A DNA stretch of 64,000 nt from Oreohelix idahoensis (GCA_024509875.1 JAMPIV010015271.1:221501-285500); one strand, 5' to 3'. Shown: positions 11,125-23,677, counted from the first letter of the stretch. Program-made: numbers and translations. Notes: a model not told the origin generated them from the sequence alone.

Positions 11125-12656
11125 ATTTAGACCAGGTTTTATTAACCATTTTTTTTACCATGGACCCCTTTGATTGTCCAATGAAGGCTGTGGACCCCTT
11201 TAATTGTCCAATGAAGACTATGGACTCCTTCTTTGAAAAAATTATATAAAAGCATAATATAGAACTTAACATTTTAAATTTTACGTTATGTACACAGACC
11301 TTTGTCGCATAGAGATTATGATCAATAAATTTTCTATATTCTTTTCTACCCGTGTCCTCTGCTTTATTATCGCTCTTTTATCCTTTTCCTGTTTTTCACA
11401 TTCATTCGTTTGTGACCAAATATTACTTTCCCGTTCTGACTTCTGCCGTTTCTTTTCTCATACTAGTAACGCATTTTATTGCGTAATATGTCAGTTCCTG
11501 GATGTGAACGAAATAGTGTGAGAATTCGTCTAGTCAGACATAGAGAGCAGACATTTGTCTACATTTTCATCTGACACGAGTTTTTCTTCGGCTAGTTTCT
11601 CGACGTGAGGTGTGAGGAGGCGCTAATCTGCATAGCTCAGAAATGAGACATGTCGCAGTAGGTGTGAAGACGCACTTTTGGCAGTTATGGCCAGCGTCTA
11701 AGTTAATGGGAAGTGTTAAAAGAGAGAGGGGGAGAGAGGGAGACCGGTGCTATTTCGGGTTTTCGTAATAGCGTGGGATCCTTTGTCTGTTTCATATATC
11801 TACCCCGCAGTTTGGACTTGATTTCATTCAGTCATTCTTCAGTTGCAGTAGACAGATCGCTAGTGCTAGGAAATCTCCTGTGTATTGCGAAGTCCTAGTT
11901 TCTCGACATTTTTTGCAGAGTTCTGAAATACCCTTATATTGAATGATTCTAGTTCATGGTGTTAGTCTGTAGTTCTGCTTGGAGGTAAAATATTATATAT
12001 ATATATATATATCTAGTAGTATTGAGTGATTCAACGATAACTGCTTATTTCATTTCACTAGCTAGATTTCTGTGCAGAAGAAATTAAATTTATAAGTCTG
12101 TTATATTCTCTAGTTAACGTGTTTCAGTGGAAAGCAGAATAAATTATAATTTCTAGCTTAAACTCATGCAGTTATAAATAAATTTAATTTAATTGCTAAT
12201 AATCAGTCGAGAATATTTTAAACTAACTTATAGCTGCACTGATTCATCATTGAGTATTGATGAAATACGTATGTATTTCTAATTCATGATGATTGATTTT
12301 ATGAATATAACTTATTTCACGAGGAGTGTTAAACGATAAGTCAAGCTCTCGGCGCTTGCAGTTTATAATGTAAGTTACAACCGAGGAATAGTATGTATAA
12401 GTATTTTATATGTTGTTTTCTCTTTATTCAGTGAAACTGGGGTAGCCCAACTTTACCAACGGTTTTAGTACTGAGGAACATCTGTGAAGAACAAAAACAT
12501 TTTTTTTCTTAAAGACTTGGGTGTATAAAGTAAAACCTGTCTGGCATTGTGTTGGCATCCAGAATGACAGAGTACCCATTACATGAACTTTAAGATTAAA
12601 TGGAGTAATGGGCCTATTGCGCCAGATTTAATTCTTCCAGGGAAAAACCTCAAGTA

Positions 12657-13976
12657 CAAGGGGATTGACATAAGTCTTGGGCCTGACCATGAAGGACATG
12701 TCACAGAGAGCTAAAATTTTGTATAGTGTTTTTTCCTTTTCAATATAGCCACCGTCTGAATTGACACACTTCTGCCATCTCTGCTTGACCTTGAAAAGAC
12801 CTTGGGAGTAGAATACCCTATTTTTCAAACTAAACCAGTCATTACATGCCAGTATAACCTCTTCATCGCTGTCAAAATGATTTCCTTTTAGCTGTTTTTT
12901 AAGATTTGGGAATAGAAAAAAGTCTGATGGAGCCAAATCTGGAGAATATGGTGGGTGTGGAAGAATTTCAATATTCAAATCATTGGCTGCTAGCTGCACA
13001 AGCCGTGCTTTGTGAAAGGGCGCGTTGTCTTGAAGCAAAGGAAGATTCTGAGTGAGCGTTATCCCTCATTTCCTGGTCACAACCTTTCTTAGTTTGGTGA
13101 GAAGATCTGCATAGTACTGTCCATTAACTGTGTTGCCACGAGGCAGATAATATTTCAAAAGGACACCTTTGCCGTCCCAAAAAACAGTCAGCATCACTTT
13201 TCCTGCAGATTTCTGCGCTCTCGGCTTGACAGGTGTTGGGGAGTCCGGGGTTTTCCATTGCATGCTAGCAATTTTGGATTCAGGGTCATAATGGTGTACC
13301 CAAGTCTCATCTACTGTTACCATGGTCTCCAAAAAATTTTTTGACTGACACTTTTTGAGCAACTGTTGACAGCAATTTACCCTCGTTTGCTTCTGTTCAC
13401 GTGTCAACAGTCACGGAACCCAGCATGCACACACTTTTCTCATGTTCAGTCTGTTGTGTAAAATTCTTTAAACTGTTCTTTCATTTAGTTTTACTCTACT
13501 AGCTATCTCCACAATTGTCATTTTTCGATCCTGGACAATGATTTTCTTCACTCTTGTTGCATTTTCATCATTGCACTCTGAGGCTGGTCTACCAGATCTT
13601 GGCAGATCAACAACATTTGAGCGGCCGCACTTAAACTGTTGACACCAGTTTTTTACCGAAGTATATGAAGTACAAGAATCACGAAACACTGGTTCCATCT
13701 CCCTGTGTATTTCTGTAGGTGTTTTTCACTGAAACATCAGAAATTATATCACAGCTCTGGCCTCCTTCTTTTCCATTGTTTTGTCAAATCTTTGGAGCAG
13801 CAGATCCGGTCAATAGGGTACATTGCGCCGTGCACCGTAGCGAGAAAACCCATTGAAGAAACAAACGCGTACTTCACACATTCAGTGCAAATATGATGAA
13901 CTTTAAATGTGCCAAGTTTCATCTTCCTCCTGTGACTCCTTCATGGTCAGGCCCAAGACTTATGTCAATCCCCTTG
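12657..13976 (-). mobile_element. mariner transposon with perfect inverted repeats
   Basis: TA duplications at 12655-12656 and 13977-13978. The first 40 bases at each end are identical in inverted orientation, starting CAAGGGGATTGACATAAGTC. 1,320 bp, the normal size for mariner. Perfect repeats indicate either recent insertion or strong constraint, yet the transposase frame is broken. Confidence 0.92.
12660..13720 (-). pseudogene. mariner transposase (DD34D), frameshifted
   Basis: Three minus-strand pieces make up the protein. 13698-13468 carries the helix-turn-helix end (VKNWCQQFKCGRSNV, PRSGRPAS). 13407-13066 carries the first catalytic aspartate in TVDETWVHHYDPESK. 13038 to about 12690 carries the second in LQDNAPFHKAR and the third in YSPDLAPSDFFLF. 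There are 34 residues between the second and third aspartates, the mariner DD34D spacing. Frame changes fall between 13408 and 13467 and between 13039 and 13065. The last frame runs on through the left inverted repeat. The family moves DNA by cut-and-paste into TA sites. All catalytic residues survive and only frame continuity is lost. Confidence 0.9.
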
Positions 13977-14047
13977 TACATTTTCAGCCCTTGTGGCAAG
14001 TAAAATATTACTATCAGTAACATTCCGACGGAGTTCTGACTAGTTGT

Positions 14048-14320
14048 AAAGGTAAAGGAACCCGTTACACGCCCATTGAGGCATATTGGGAATATGGTGT
14101 TAGGCCCATATTATCTTGACCGTCGGCACACGAGGGGTGATGTGGTCGGCATCACGCCGGCCGCCTTAACCTTCCCAGAGTTGCTCTGGTACCCATTTGG
14201 GGCTGGGTCGACCCAGGAGCCGTTTGTGGCCTAAAAAATTCCCGCTTCATCTGGGGATCAAACCATAGACCACTGCGCTAGGAAGCCAGTGCACTAACCA
14301 CTATGCTACCGCGGCTCCAT
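14048..14320 (-). mobile_element. tRNA-derived SINE, full length
   Basis: Minus-strand head starts GGAGCCGCGGTAGCATAGTGG, containing an A box (TAGCATAGTGG) and, downstream, a B box (GGTTTGATCCC) at tRNA-like spacing. The 3' end is CCTTTACCTTTAC. It is flanked by perfect 11-bp duplications TGACTAGTTGT at 14037-14047 and 14321-14331. A truncated relative lies at 33604-33752 in the same orientation. Transcription would be by RNA polymerase III from the internal boxes. Confidence 0.85.
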
Positions 14321-14331
14321 TGACTAGTTGT

Positions 14332-15224
14332 GGTGTGACCAAATAAAGTCCTATACTGAGAGAAGGCACCGACCTGACATTCCTAGTTACTAGAAATCTA
14401 AGCTATTGACACTTTGCTCACTGTTAACGTTCGTGCCTGGACAATTTTAATGTGACAGAAACAGATATCCTCAAATAAGAATAACCAAGGAAACGTTCCC
14501 TGAAGTAGTGGATTCAACCTATCTTTTCGGGACTGGGGTTCTCTTGGCCAAGACTACCTTGGAGATTCTGTATGTGCATGTCCGAAAAATTGTTTTTCCA
14601 GAAGTTGCTACCAAAGCTGTAAGTACGAATGCAAGCTAGTGATCACGGCTGACTGAATAGAGTGAATGCAGGACTGAGCGATTCCTTTATTATTGTATTT
14701 TGGCACCCATTTTGCTGTCTTAAATTTCTTTATGCAAGTTTTTGTTGCTAGCAATATTTTCCTTAGGATAGATCAGAGTATCAAAGTCTGTTCATACCTT
14801 TAAAGGGAAATCTTAGACTATAGCATATGTATCCGTGACTCTTTGGGGCTATCACTTTTCTTCTAACAGGACTGTGGGCTATACATAGAGGGAAAAGATC
14901 ATACCTCTGGGTCTATCATTCTTGTAGCAAGTCATTGACTTTAGGACTATTTGTATATGCTTGATGTAAATTTTATGTGTTGTGATGGAATTTTCTGATG
15001 ATAATTAAAATTCACTTAAACTTAATCAGTGTGTCGGTCAGCTCTTCCAAATTATCTATATTCATTGTCATAGTTTCACGTCTGTGGGTCTATTGTAGTC
15101 ACTTAGGTGTGTGTGTATGTGAGGGATATATATATTACTATATATTATACTAGACGGTCTGACAAATCTTAATCTGTTGTAGATGATAGGCTGACTGAGA
15201 GAAATCATCTCGAGGGTCAGAGAC
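14332..15224. other. No gene seen (part of the hAT-type host element)
   Basis: Unassigned sequence between the SINE and the LINE A tail; no coding signal or repeat. Confidence 0.4.
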
Positions 15225-18200
15225 ATAATAATAATAATAGCCCCTTCAGTCATAACTGACTATGGGAATGCGCCCCTGAGGTGACAGCCCTCAGCTGCTT
15301 ACTTTCCTGGTGCTCCTTTCGACGTTTTCTTCTCACCTCTGCTTCTTGTGTGAGCCTCTCTTCGCCCAATCTGAGGTGGCGCCGTAAATAGCATCGCCAC
15401 TTAGTGCGATCGGCAGCTTCATCCTCCCATGTTGCTGGATCCATGTCCAGTGCCCTCATATCTCTCTTGCACACATCTCTGAACCTCAGCTGTGGTCGCC
15501 CAACTGTTCTCTTGCCATCTGCTAATTGTCCGTAGAAGATATCTTTTGGGATGCGACCATCTTCCATGCGGCGAACATGGCCAAGCCAGCGAAGTCTGCG
15601 CTGTCTAAGAAGCGTATACATACTTTGAAGGCCAGCACGTGACAACACCTCGACATTTGTCACTTTATCTTTCCATGAGATGCCGAGGATGCGGCGTAGA
15701 CACCGCAAATGGAAGGTATTGAGCCTTCTTTCTTGCTTAGCATAGGTCTTCCAGGTCTCGCTGCCATATAGGAGTGTGCTGGTGATGCAGGCATTATATA
15801 CCGCAGCTTTGGTCTTCATTGTGAGTTTAGAGTTTCCCCAAACACGCGATGTGAGGCGGGCAAAGGTAGCTGCAGCTTTGCCAATGCGGCTGTCGATTTC
15901 TGTATCCAGTGAGAGTTTGTCATTGATGGTAGACCCTAGGTATGTGAAGTGGTGCACCACTGCCAATTCATAGTTATCGATAGTGATAACTGGTGCAGCA
16001 CCCACATCCTGACTCAGCACATTTGTTTTCTTTAGACTTATTGTGAGGCCAAAGTCCTTGCATGCTTTAGTGAAGCGATTCATCAAGCTCTGAAGCTCCT
16101 GTTGGCTTTGAGTGACGACTGCAGCATCATCAGCGAACAACAAGTCTCTTATAGTGACCCTTCTGATTTTTGTTTTTGCCTTCAGCCTTGAAAGATTAAA
16201 CAGACGGCCATCTGACCTAGTGTGAAGGCATATTCCTTCAGTTGCATCTCTGAATGCATGCTTCAAGAGTAAGGCAAAGAAGATTCCGAAGAGGGTCGGA
16301 GCCAGAACACAGCCTTGTTTAACGCCACTTCGTATATCAAAGGGCTGTGACGTGCTTCCAGCATATTGGACTGTTCCCTTCATGCCGTCATGGAATGACT
16401 TCATCATTTCCAGCATTTTAGAAGGGCAGCCTATTTTCAGGAGGATTTTAAAGAGTCCATCCCTACTAACCAGGTCGAATGCTTTTGTGAGGTCTATAAA
16501 GGCGATATATAATGGTCTTTTCTGCTCTCTTGATTTTTCCTGAAGCTGGCGGAGAGAGAAGATCATGTCTGTTGTTGATCTGCCAGCTCGGAATCCACAC
16601 TGTGACTCTGGATATATGCGCTCAGCTAACTTGTGTAGTCGCATTAAGATGACTTTGGCAAAAACCTTACCAACAATACTAAGAAGAGAGATGCCTCTGT
16701 AGTTATTGCAATCACTTCTGTCTCCTTTATTTTTATACAGTGTTACAATCTTGGCATCTCGCATGTCTTAAGGAATAGTTGTCTCTTCCCAGCACTGGCA
16801 CAGCATCCTATGCTCTTACAGCATTTGATTAAATCAGGAGGAATCCCATCACTGCCTGGTGCTTTGCCAGAGGCCAAGCTATCAATGGCCTTGCTGAGTT
16901 CCTCTAATGTTGGTTCAGCATCCAGCTCCTCCACAGTTGGCAGACTGTTGACACCATCAAGGGCTGCAGGCGTAACGGTATTGTCTGTAGCGTAAAGCTC
17001 AGAGTAGTGCTCGACCCACCTCTCCATCTGCTTACCCTTATCGGTTAGCTTCTCTCCGCTGATGGTTTTTAGCGGTGCCGTCTTACTTTTATGGGGGCCA
17101 AGTGCTTTCTTTATACCGTCATACATTTGTCTAATGTTGCCTGTTTGCGCTGCGATCTGGATGCTCTCACTGAGCTGGAGCCAGTAGTCATTTGCACAGC
17201 GTCGAGCAGTTTGTTGAACTTTGCTTCTCATAGCCCTCAGGATCTGTAGGGTTCTGGCACTCGGTGAACGTTTGTATTCATTCATAGCACTGCGCTTAGC
17301 TTCAATGACAGGTGCCATCACATCTGATGAAGCATCAAACCAGTCATTTGACTTTGCTGTTTTCTTATCAAAGGTGGCAAGTGCAGTACTTTGAATGGTG
17401 TTCCGTAGATGCTCCCAGTTCTCTGTAATAGTATCACCATGCTGAGGGCTACTGAGCACTTTCTCGAAGGTCGCAGTGAATTGAGCGATCATGAAAGGGT
17501 CTGACATCTTGCTGGTATCAATGCGTGGTTTCCCTTCATGTCTGACACGATAGAGTTTTCTTGGTTGTGCTCTGATTTTGCAGCAAACCAAGGAGTGATC
17601 TGTATCACAGTCTGCACTATGGTACGAGCGCGTGGAGAGCACAGACCTGAGGAGTGGCCTTCTGACGAGAATCAGGTCAAGTTGGTGCCAGTGCTTGGAT
17701 CGTGGGTGTCTCCATGACACCTTATGCTGGGGTTTTGTCTGAAAGTAGGTGTTGGTCACGCAGAGGTCATGATGGACGCACAACTCTAAGAGCCGTTGTC
17801 CATTTTCATTCATCTTGCCAATACCAAACCTGCCCAGACATGAAGGCCATGAAACATTATCGGCACCCACTCTAGCGTTAAAGTCACCAAGGAGAACAAG
17901 CTGTTCTTGCCTAGGTATGCTTTTGATAATTGCTGTTAGATTCTCGTAGAACTCATCTTTAGCTTCTGAGGCAGAGTACAGAGTAGGAGCATACACACTG
18001 ACAAGGGTGATGGGACCTGTGCTAGTTTGCAGGCGGAGCGTTAACAGGCGTTCTGATCCATTCTCGCCTGGTTCAACCATTTTAGTTAGTGATTTTTTGA
18101 CCGCAAAACCTACTCCGTGTTCTCTAGCTTTATTAAGATCTTTCCCTTGCCAATAAAATGTGTAGTCCTTCTCGCTCACCGTTCCAGAGCCCGCCAGGCA

Positions 18201-19175
18201 CGTTTCCTGAAGTGCAGCTATATCCACCTGAAGTCGTTTAAGCTCATCATTAATTATGGCTGTCTTCCTTACATCGTTTACATCCTGTAGGTTTTCTGAT
18301 AGTCCAGTCAACATAGTCCGGATGTTCCAACATCCTAATCTGAGAGTTTGCTTATTTCTATTTTTTCGATAATTGCTTGGTGCAAAATTTTCTGTCCACA
18401 GTTCGGGTTTGACCCTAATCCCCATGCACCCAATGGGGAAAGCAGACAGTGGCGGGACAACACCTTATTGACTGGGGGCTGCCCAGCTTAAAGCGGGCGG
18501 TAGCTGTCCAGTGAGATCCTAGAACCTCTCCCACTGTCAGAAGTAGCCCCTGGCGCCATGCCCTACGCCAATTGGGCAAAATGCTTATAACCGGTAACTG
18601 CTACTTCCCGTGTTTTGCCGACACCTATAGGGTGAAGCTGGAGTGTCCTCTCCAGGGCGCGAGCTTGGGCACAGTTATATGGAGATCAAGCTGTTGCCCA
18701 TGCAGCATGTTCCCCCTCTCCACACAGCCGGTAGATCCAAAGGAACGGCAGTAGCCGATACAGTTTGGTACCAGCCATGTCGCAGGAGTTGCCAGAATAA
18801 TGTCGAATCGACATTAGACTGCCTTAGGGACTCCGACTCCGGATTTATCCTCAGGGTTTACTCCCGAAGCCAATTCCATAAATGGATATTCCCGCAAGGC
18901 AGCGGTGGTTTGAATTCAGAGTTCCTTCTCTTAGATAAGCTACCAACCAAGGATCACGAGCCCTATCTGCCCGAAGCTGCTGGTTTTAAGGCGCCAGTCG
19001 CTCGCCTTTGCCCCTTCTCCCGTCAGTGGAAACAGTTCCACCGGGCTCAAATTGAGCCACACGTGAAGGCCGGGAGCTGGACTTGGTTGTCAGAGGCTGT
19101 TTGAGGCGCGTGCCATAGAAGTATTTTATCTGCAGTGAGAGCTCATCCTCACTACAACTCCCGGCAATAACAACC
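15225..19175 (-). mobile_element. LINE family A, near full length
   Basis: A minus-strand non-LTR retrotransposon. The 5' untranslated region runs from about 19175 down to 18426 and is relatively GC-rich. The endonuclease-RT coding region follows. The 3' end is a short untranslated stretch finishing in an ATT microsatellite tail (15225-15239 on the plus strand reads ATA repeats). Lack of 5' truncation suggests a nearly complete copy. I did not find an unambiguous target duplication. It lies inside the hAT-type element 11133-19388. A 73-bp scrap of the same family is embedded in the minisatellite at 54159-54231. Confidence 0.85.
15250..18425 (-). pseudogene. LINE A endonuclease-reverse transcriptase, one frame break
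   Basis: 18425-16743 encodes an exonuclease-endonuclease-phosphatase domain: CWNIRTM near residue 31, LQETC near 71, GDFNARVG near 180 and DTDHSLV near 270. A linker and the start of RT (SGKAPGSDGIPPDLIKC) follow. At 16743-16764 the frame shifts, with a small loss of the following segment, into 16764-15250. That frame continues RT with GFRAGRSTTDMIFSLRQLQE, GVKQGCVLAPTLFG and the FADD active site near residue 210, then the C-terminal RWLGHVRRMEDGR region and a basic end. The enzyme nicks the target and copies its own RNA at the site. Belongs with RTE-like/L2-like single-ORF LINEs; exact clade uncertain. Confidence 0.88.
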
Positions 19176-19396
19176 ATTGGAACCAAGACAGACTCTAATA
19201 TATTTCCTTTATCTCACTCGTGAAATCTATTTCTATTATTATCTCTCACCGTGGCTATCACTTATTCTAATCTATTCAGAAGGGACCAACCCAAGTCTTA
19301 ATTCCCCTATCAAAAATCTACGACAACCTTCTAGAATAAACTCCTGGACCCCCCAAGAGGTCCATGGACCACAGGTTAAGAAACCATGATTTACAC

Positions 19397-20095
19397 ATTA
19401 ATATTGCAGTTAAAAATAATTGCTTTCCATTTCATTATATCTTTCATATGTGCCATTCTTGCTTATGCATGTAAGTGACACCATCATGAGAGTTTACTAG
19501 TTACTATACAAACAAATCATCACAAGAAAAAACAAAAATAAAGGCTGACAAGAAAAGGGACAGGAACTAAATTAAAATTACAAAAAAAACAAAAAAACAA
19601 AAAGAAATAAGGGAAAAAGCATTAAAAAACATAATTTAATAAACTTAACAACAAGTGGACAAACTTATTTTTCAAATGGGCGATAGGACACACTTTCGTC
19701 ATTTTCCTCTCATCTTTTTTAATTCACATTTAAGAAAATATACAAAAAGTAATCAAAGATAGGTGTAATAAGAGGCATATTCTAACAAGACATACGAAAA
19801 GACACAAACAAAAAACAAAGATACAAGATTTCAAAAGACAGACAAGAAAAGTGACATTAATAAAAATCATACAAGAAAAAAAGCACAAAGTAACAAAAAC
19901 CAAGAACGGTTAGTATAAGAAAAGACAAGAAAGGAAAACACATTAACAAAACAAGGATAAGAAAAGAATTTCTGCCAATTTCTGTAAATGCTCCAATACA
20001 AACAAATCAACCAACATTCAACTCACCGAAGCTGGGGGTGGTGTTACATGCTGACCAAGAAGGTCTTTGTAGTGAGGCTCATCAAGAATGACACT
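19397..20095. other. No gene seen; A-rich on the plus strand
   Basis: Long stretch rich in AAAAACAAAA-type sequence (19530-19960), like a decayed A-rich retroposon tail or simple low-complexity DNA. Confidence 0.45.
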
Positions 20096-20231
20096 GTATG
20101 TACCTGTTTAATCATATCAAAACACTAAATATGTTGTATGTGTCAGTTTAATCATATCAATACACTAAATTTGTTGTATGTGCCTGTTTAATCATATCAA
20201 AACACAAAATATGTTGTATGTACCTGTTTAA

Positions 20232-21188
20232 TCACATCAAAACACTTCAGTTAACTTCCTTGACTTCACTGTCAATATTACTCCTACTGGCCTTACTACC
20301 TCTGTCTTTTCTAAACCTACTGATGCTCATGGTTTCCTTCTTTACACCTCTTCTCACCCTCCCAGCTGTAAAAATTCCATTCCCTACTCTCAACTTCTAC
20401 GCTTACGTCGGATATGTCACGATGAAGATGATTTCCATGAACGAGCTCAAGAAATACTCGAGTTTTTTCGCCGTCACTATCCTGAAAGAGTCCTATCTGA
20501 TGCCCTTAATCGCATTAGTCCCGTCACTCGTCAGGTTGCACTTACTGCTAAAGCTACTACTACATCTGACAGACTCAAACTTGTCTTAACTTTCCACTCT
20601 CACTGTTTGGCGCTGAAAAAAATTATGTTCCGTCATCTGCCTATTCTCCACTCCGATCCTGATACCAGAGAGTTATTTCATGATACCCCTTTGTTGGCAT
20701 ATCGTAAGGATAAGAATTTTAGGGATATTCTTGTGCATAGTCGCTTGAGACAAACTAGTCCTTCTCACTTTGGTACTAAACCGTGCCAACGCTGCATATG
20801 TAAGACCTGTCCTTTTGTACTCCAAACGCAGTCAGTTTCCTTTCCGAACAGTAAATTTGCCATTGGGGAGTCTTTCACATGCGAATCCAGAAACCTGATT
20901 TATGCTATCATCTGCAAGAGGTGTGGCATGACCTATATTGGTGAAACTGGCAGACGTTTGGCAGACAGGTTTCGGGAGCACTTGAGTGACATCCATCATG
21001 GCAAACATTTACCGGTGGCCCTTCACTTCAACAGCCCTGACCATTCAGGTAACTCTGACATTCATGTCCCTGCCCTCCGTTCATGTATTGGCGACGACCG
21101 AACTCGCTTTTCGTTGGAGAATTGTCTTATTTTTCAAATGGGCGTTTTAGCTCCTGCTGGGATGAATGTCCAGCATCATTTTGCATAA
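20232..21188 (+). pseudogene. Penelope-like RT C-terminus plus GIY-YIG endonuclease, truncated
   Basis: One uninterrupted frame from 20232 to the stop at 21188, with no genuine start because the 5' half is missing. From about 20250 it reads as the RT thumb region (FLDFTVNI, then KPTDAHGFLLYTSSHPPSC, then IPYSQLLRLRRIC). Then come LLAYRKDKNFRDILVHSRL, the cysteine cluster PCQRCICKTCPF, and the nuclease LIYAIICKRCGMTYIGETG with downstream RLADRFREHL. The GIY motif is LIY here and YIG is intact. In the family the nuclease nicks target DNA to prime reverse transcription. The surviving part is undamaged, so the copy is young or selected until truncation. Confidence 0.85.
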
Positions 21189-21696
21189 TTCTGGTGGCTT
21201 CTGTCGTTATTTTCCTATCTATCCTTGTTTTTGCTTTGGTTCGTTTCATTTCCTCAATTATCTGTTCTTAGAAGTCACTAGCTCCTACGTCACTTCCGCA
21301 TGACGCCTTATTTTTTCAGCCATTTTGAATGTTCTTTTCCTCGATCCAGCTAAGTGATTTTTTTACGCATTTTAATATTGTTGTTCATTTCTGTCTTCGT
21401 TTCGTTGATTATTTACTTTCTTGTTTCGACATGTCTTTCTGGTTTCACGATTTTCTTGCATTATTACTGTTATCGTTTCGCTCATCACCGTGGTTTCATC
21501 TGCTTGTATCGCTCATTTGACGTTTTCCTCATCATCATAGACCTTTGTAGTACCTATATGTAGTTCTTGTCCTTGTCACCTGTTTGTAACTGTGGCGGAC
21601 GAAGGGTAAAACCCGAAACGTCCCTTGTCTCATGTGTACCGTTTACTTGTAAAACTGATTTCATACCAATTACCATATTATTTTTTAATTTATACA
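20244..21696 (+). mobile_element. Penelope-like element, 5'-truncated
   Basis: Contains the end of the reverse transcriptase, a zinc-finger-like cysteine cluster and a GIY-YIG nuclease, followed by about 500 bp of 3' sequence with a GGACGAAGGGTAAAACCCG hairpin. It begins abruptly inside a minisatellite unit and ends at the next one. 5' truncation is common for Penelope-like elements. Confidence 0.8.
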
Positions 21697-21813
21697 TATG
21701 TTGTATGTGCCTGTTTAATCATGTAAAAACACTAAATATGCTATATCAAAGCACTAAATATGTTGTATTTACCTGCTTAATCATATCTAAACACAAAATA
21801 TGATGTATGTGGC

Positions 21814-23589
21814 TGTAGTGGTTTTGATGGTATTGTATGGTTGAGATGTTACCTAGTGTAATGAATGAGGTCAGCTGTGAAGGCTCCTGAGATAAATGTT
21901 GATGTGAATTACAGAAGGCCCTTCTTGCTACCACTTACGACCTCAAACATATCTTTTTTTCTAATGAATGTAGCTACGTTAAAAAGTCTAGGGTACTGAA
22001 TTGTAATGTGTTGTAGTAGATTACCCACACATACACAGATATTTAATAAGTCTAATAATAATAATAATAATATAATGTATAACACACTGAACTAACTCAG
22101 GCTGTTTTAGTTTTAAATATTAATTTTCTGGTAAATTTATTTGTTCTGATCCAAACGTTTGTTGGTCAGAACATATGAAAGATTATGGAGTTATGAATGG
22201 AATGCATAATTATATGACATAATAAAATGGAATGTGATTACAAAGGTATGTTATAAGTCTAGTTAATATAATTTATATTAGATTGTCCCAGGAGACTAAT
22301 ACTGTATGTACTGTTGGGGTGGTATCATCACGCCCAGCCTATGACTGCCACACATTGTCCATTGACTTATGGGATGAATACAAGGTTTATTTTCCCACAA
22401 TGGTATGTCTTTCTTTGGTGTTAAATTAGTGATAAATTCGTTGGGAAATCAGTTGATAAATCAGTTGGTGAACTTCCAGCAGGCCAGATCTCATGTATCT
22501 CGACTGCGTCGATCTTGTACAGGAGTCTGGTGGCCCCACCTCTCCGTGCTGGGGGCAATATACGGCTGCTCTGACACAATGTTAGACTGCACTGGTCCAC
22601 GCTTGTGTATTTTACAACAGCATTCGGCACCGCTTTGGTGCCAAACAGAAACTCACAATTCTGAAACAAAAGTATTGGGTCATGTGTCAGAACTCTACCT
22701 CCTGAGCCACTTCTGCACACAACACTACACAACAACACCACACAGACTGGGTCAGATCTCTCTGACCACACAGTACATCTTACCTAGTTGTTTTCATATT
22801 GTACCAGTCCCCCAAGACTATCTTGCATCTGAGATATGTTCAATAGTTTCCTTCTATTCAATAGGATAGGTGATATGTTCCACTGATCTCAACAATAGAT
22901 CCGCCTTCATAGTTTTAGTAGGCGTCCATATATTTTGTTTGTCTCTAGACCCTGAACTGGGGCTGGGGATCTAGAGCGAGCACTTACTTGTCGTAATCAT
23001 TTTATATAATATGGCAGTATCAATCACTCGAAATATTAAAATGTATAAAAGAATTTCTTTCATTCTTACCAGAATTCAGAATATCAAACTAGCTAGGTTT
23101 TATATTCCTACCATTATTATTAAGAAAAAGTTACTTTTTCAAGGTTAGTTGGTTTTTTGAAATATGTTCGAGAACCTTCTCCACTGTGTTTTGCCGCGGC
23201 ATTCAAATAACAATCAAGTATCGTAAAAGTCCAAGAAATGACTGTTTCTGACACGAGCTAAAGTCGTTTTCTTGTCCATTTCCTTACTTTATGTCAACTA
23301 GGGACATGAATTTTTTTCTTTTCACCCCCAATTGCGTCTTTTAGCCTTGCGATCTTCAAACATGTGTTCAGTCATATTTTTCCTTTTTGATCTCCGTTTC
23401 GTTTCCCCCCTCCCGTCTACAAAGGGTAAACGTTTCGTCTGCACTTCCAACTTGTTAGTTTTAAAGGGCAGTGGGAAAGGCTGGCATGGGCGAGCATGTC
23501 TCCTAGTATTTTACGGATTATTTTTAACCCTACATTTTATCGTTAAATTTGGAGATATTTTATCATTGTATCATGGTGACATCATCACA
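21814..23589 (-). repeat. 3' LTR of the Gmr1-like element (1,776 bp)
   Basis: Direct copy of 28128-33338 apart from a 582-bp block and a 2.85-kb transposon present only in the other LTR. Includes an AAT microsatellite near 22061. Identical small open frames in both LTRs (for example at 22405 and 28719) simply reflect the duplication. Confidence 0.92.
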
Positions 23590-23677
23590 CATCTCCCCAC
23601 CTGAGAACATGCACTACGGCAAGTTCCAAAACCAGTGATACACATAGATAAAATTACTCCTCACGCCTGCCACTACT

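Larger units (their letters stand above)
11133..19388. mobile_element. hAT-type DNA transposon, swollen by nested insertions
   Basis: Left end CAGGTTTTATTAACC, right end read inward CATGGTTTCTTAACC, both followed within 30 bp by CCATGGACC. Flanking 8-bp duplications ATTTAGAC (11125-11132) and ATTTACAC (19389-19396) differ at one base. 8-bp duplication plus CA-starting ends with a TTAACC core is the hAT signature. Inside lie a mariner, a SINE and a LINE A. Without them about 2.7 kb remains, including 11173-12654, where I see no transposase; a short AT microsatellite sits at 11993-12013. Probably a non-autonomous or decayed copy, and the oldest insertion in this block. Confidence 0.6.

Noticed and set aside
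14250..14320. Functional tRNA gene on the minus strand
   Set aside because: A and B boxes are present, but the acceptor stem does not close and the segment is the head of a SINE with its own duplications.
22405..22869. 154-codon open frame present in identical form at 28719-29183
   Set aside because: Both copies lie in the LTRs of one element, so identity reflects LTR duplication. A competing frame exists on the opposite strand and no domain is visible.
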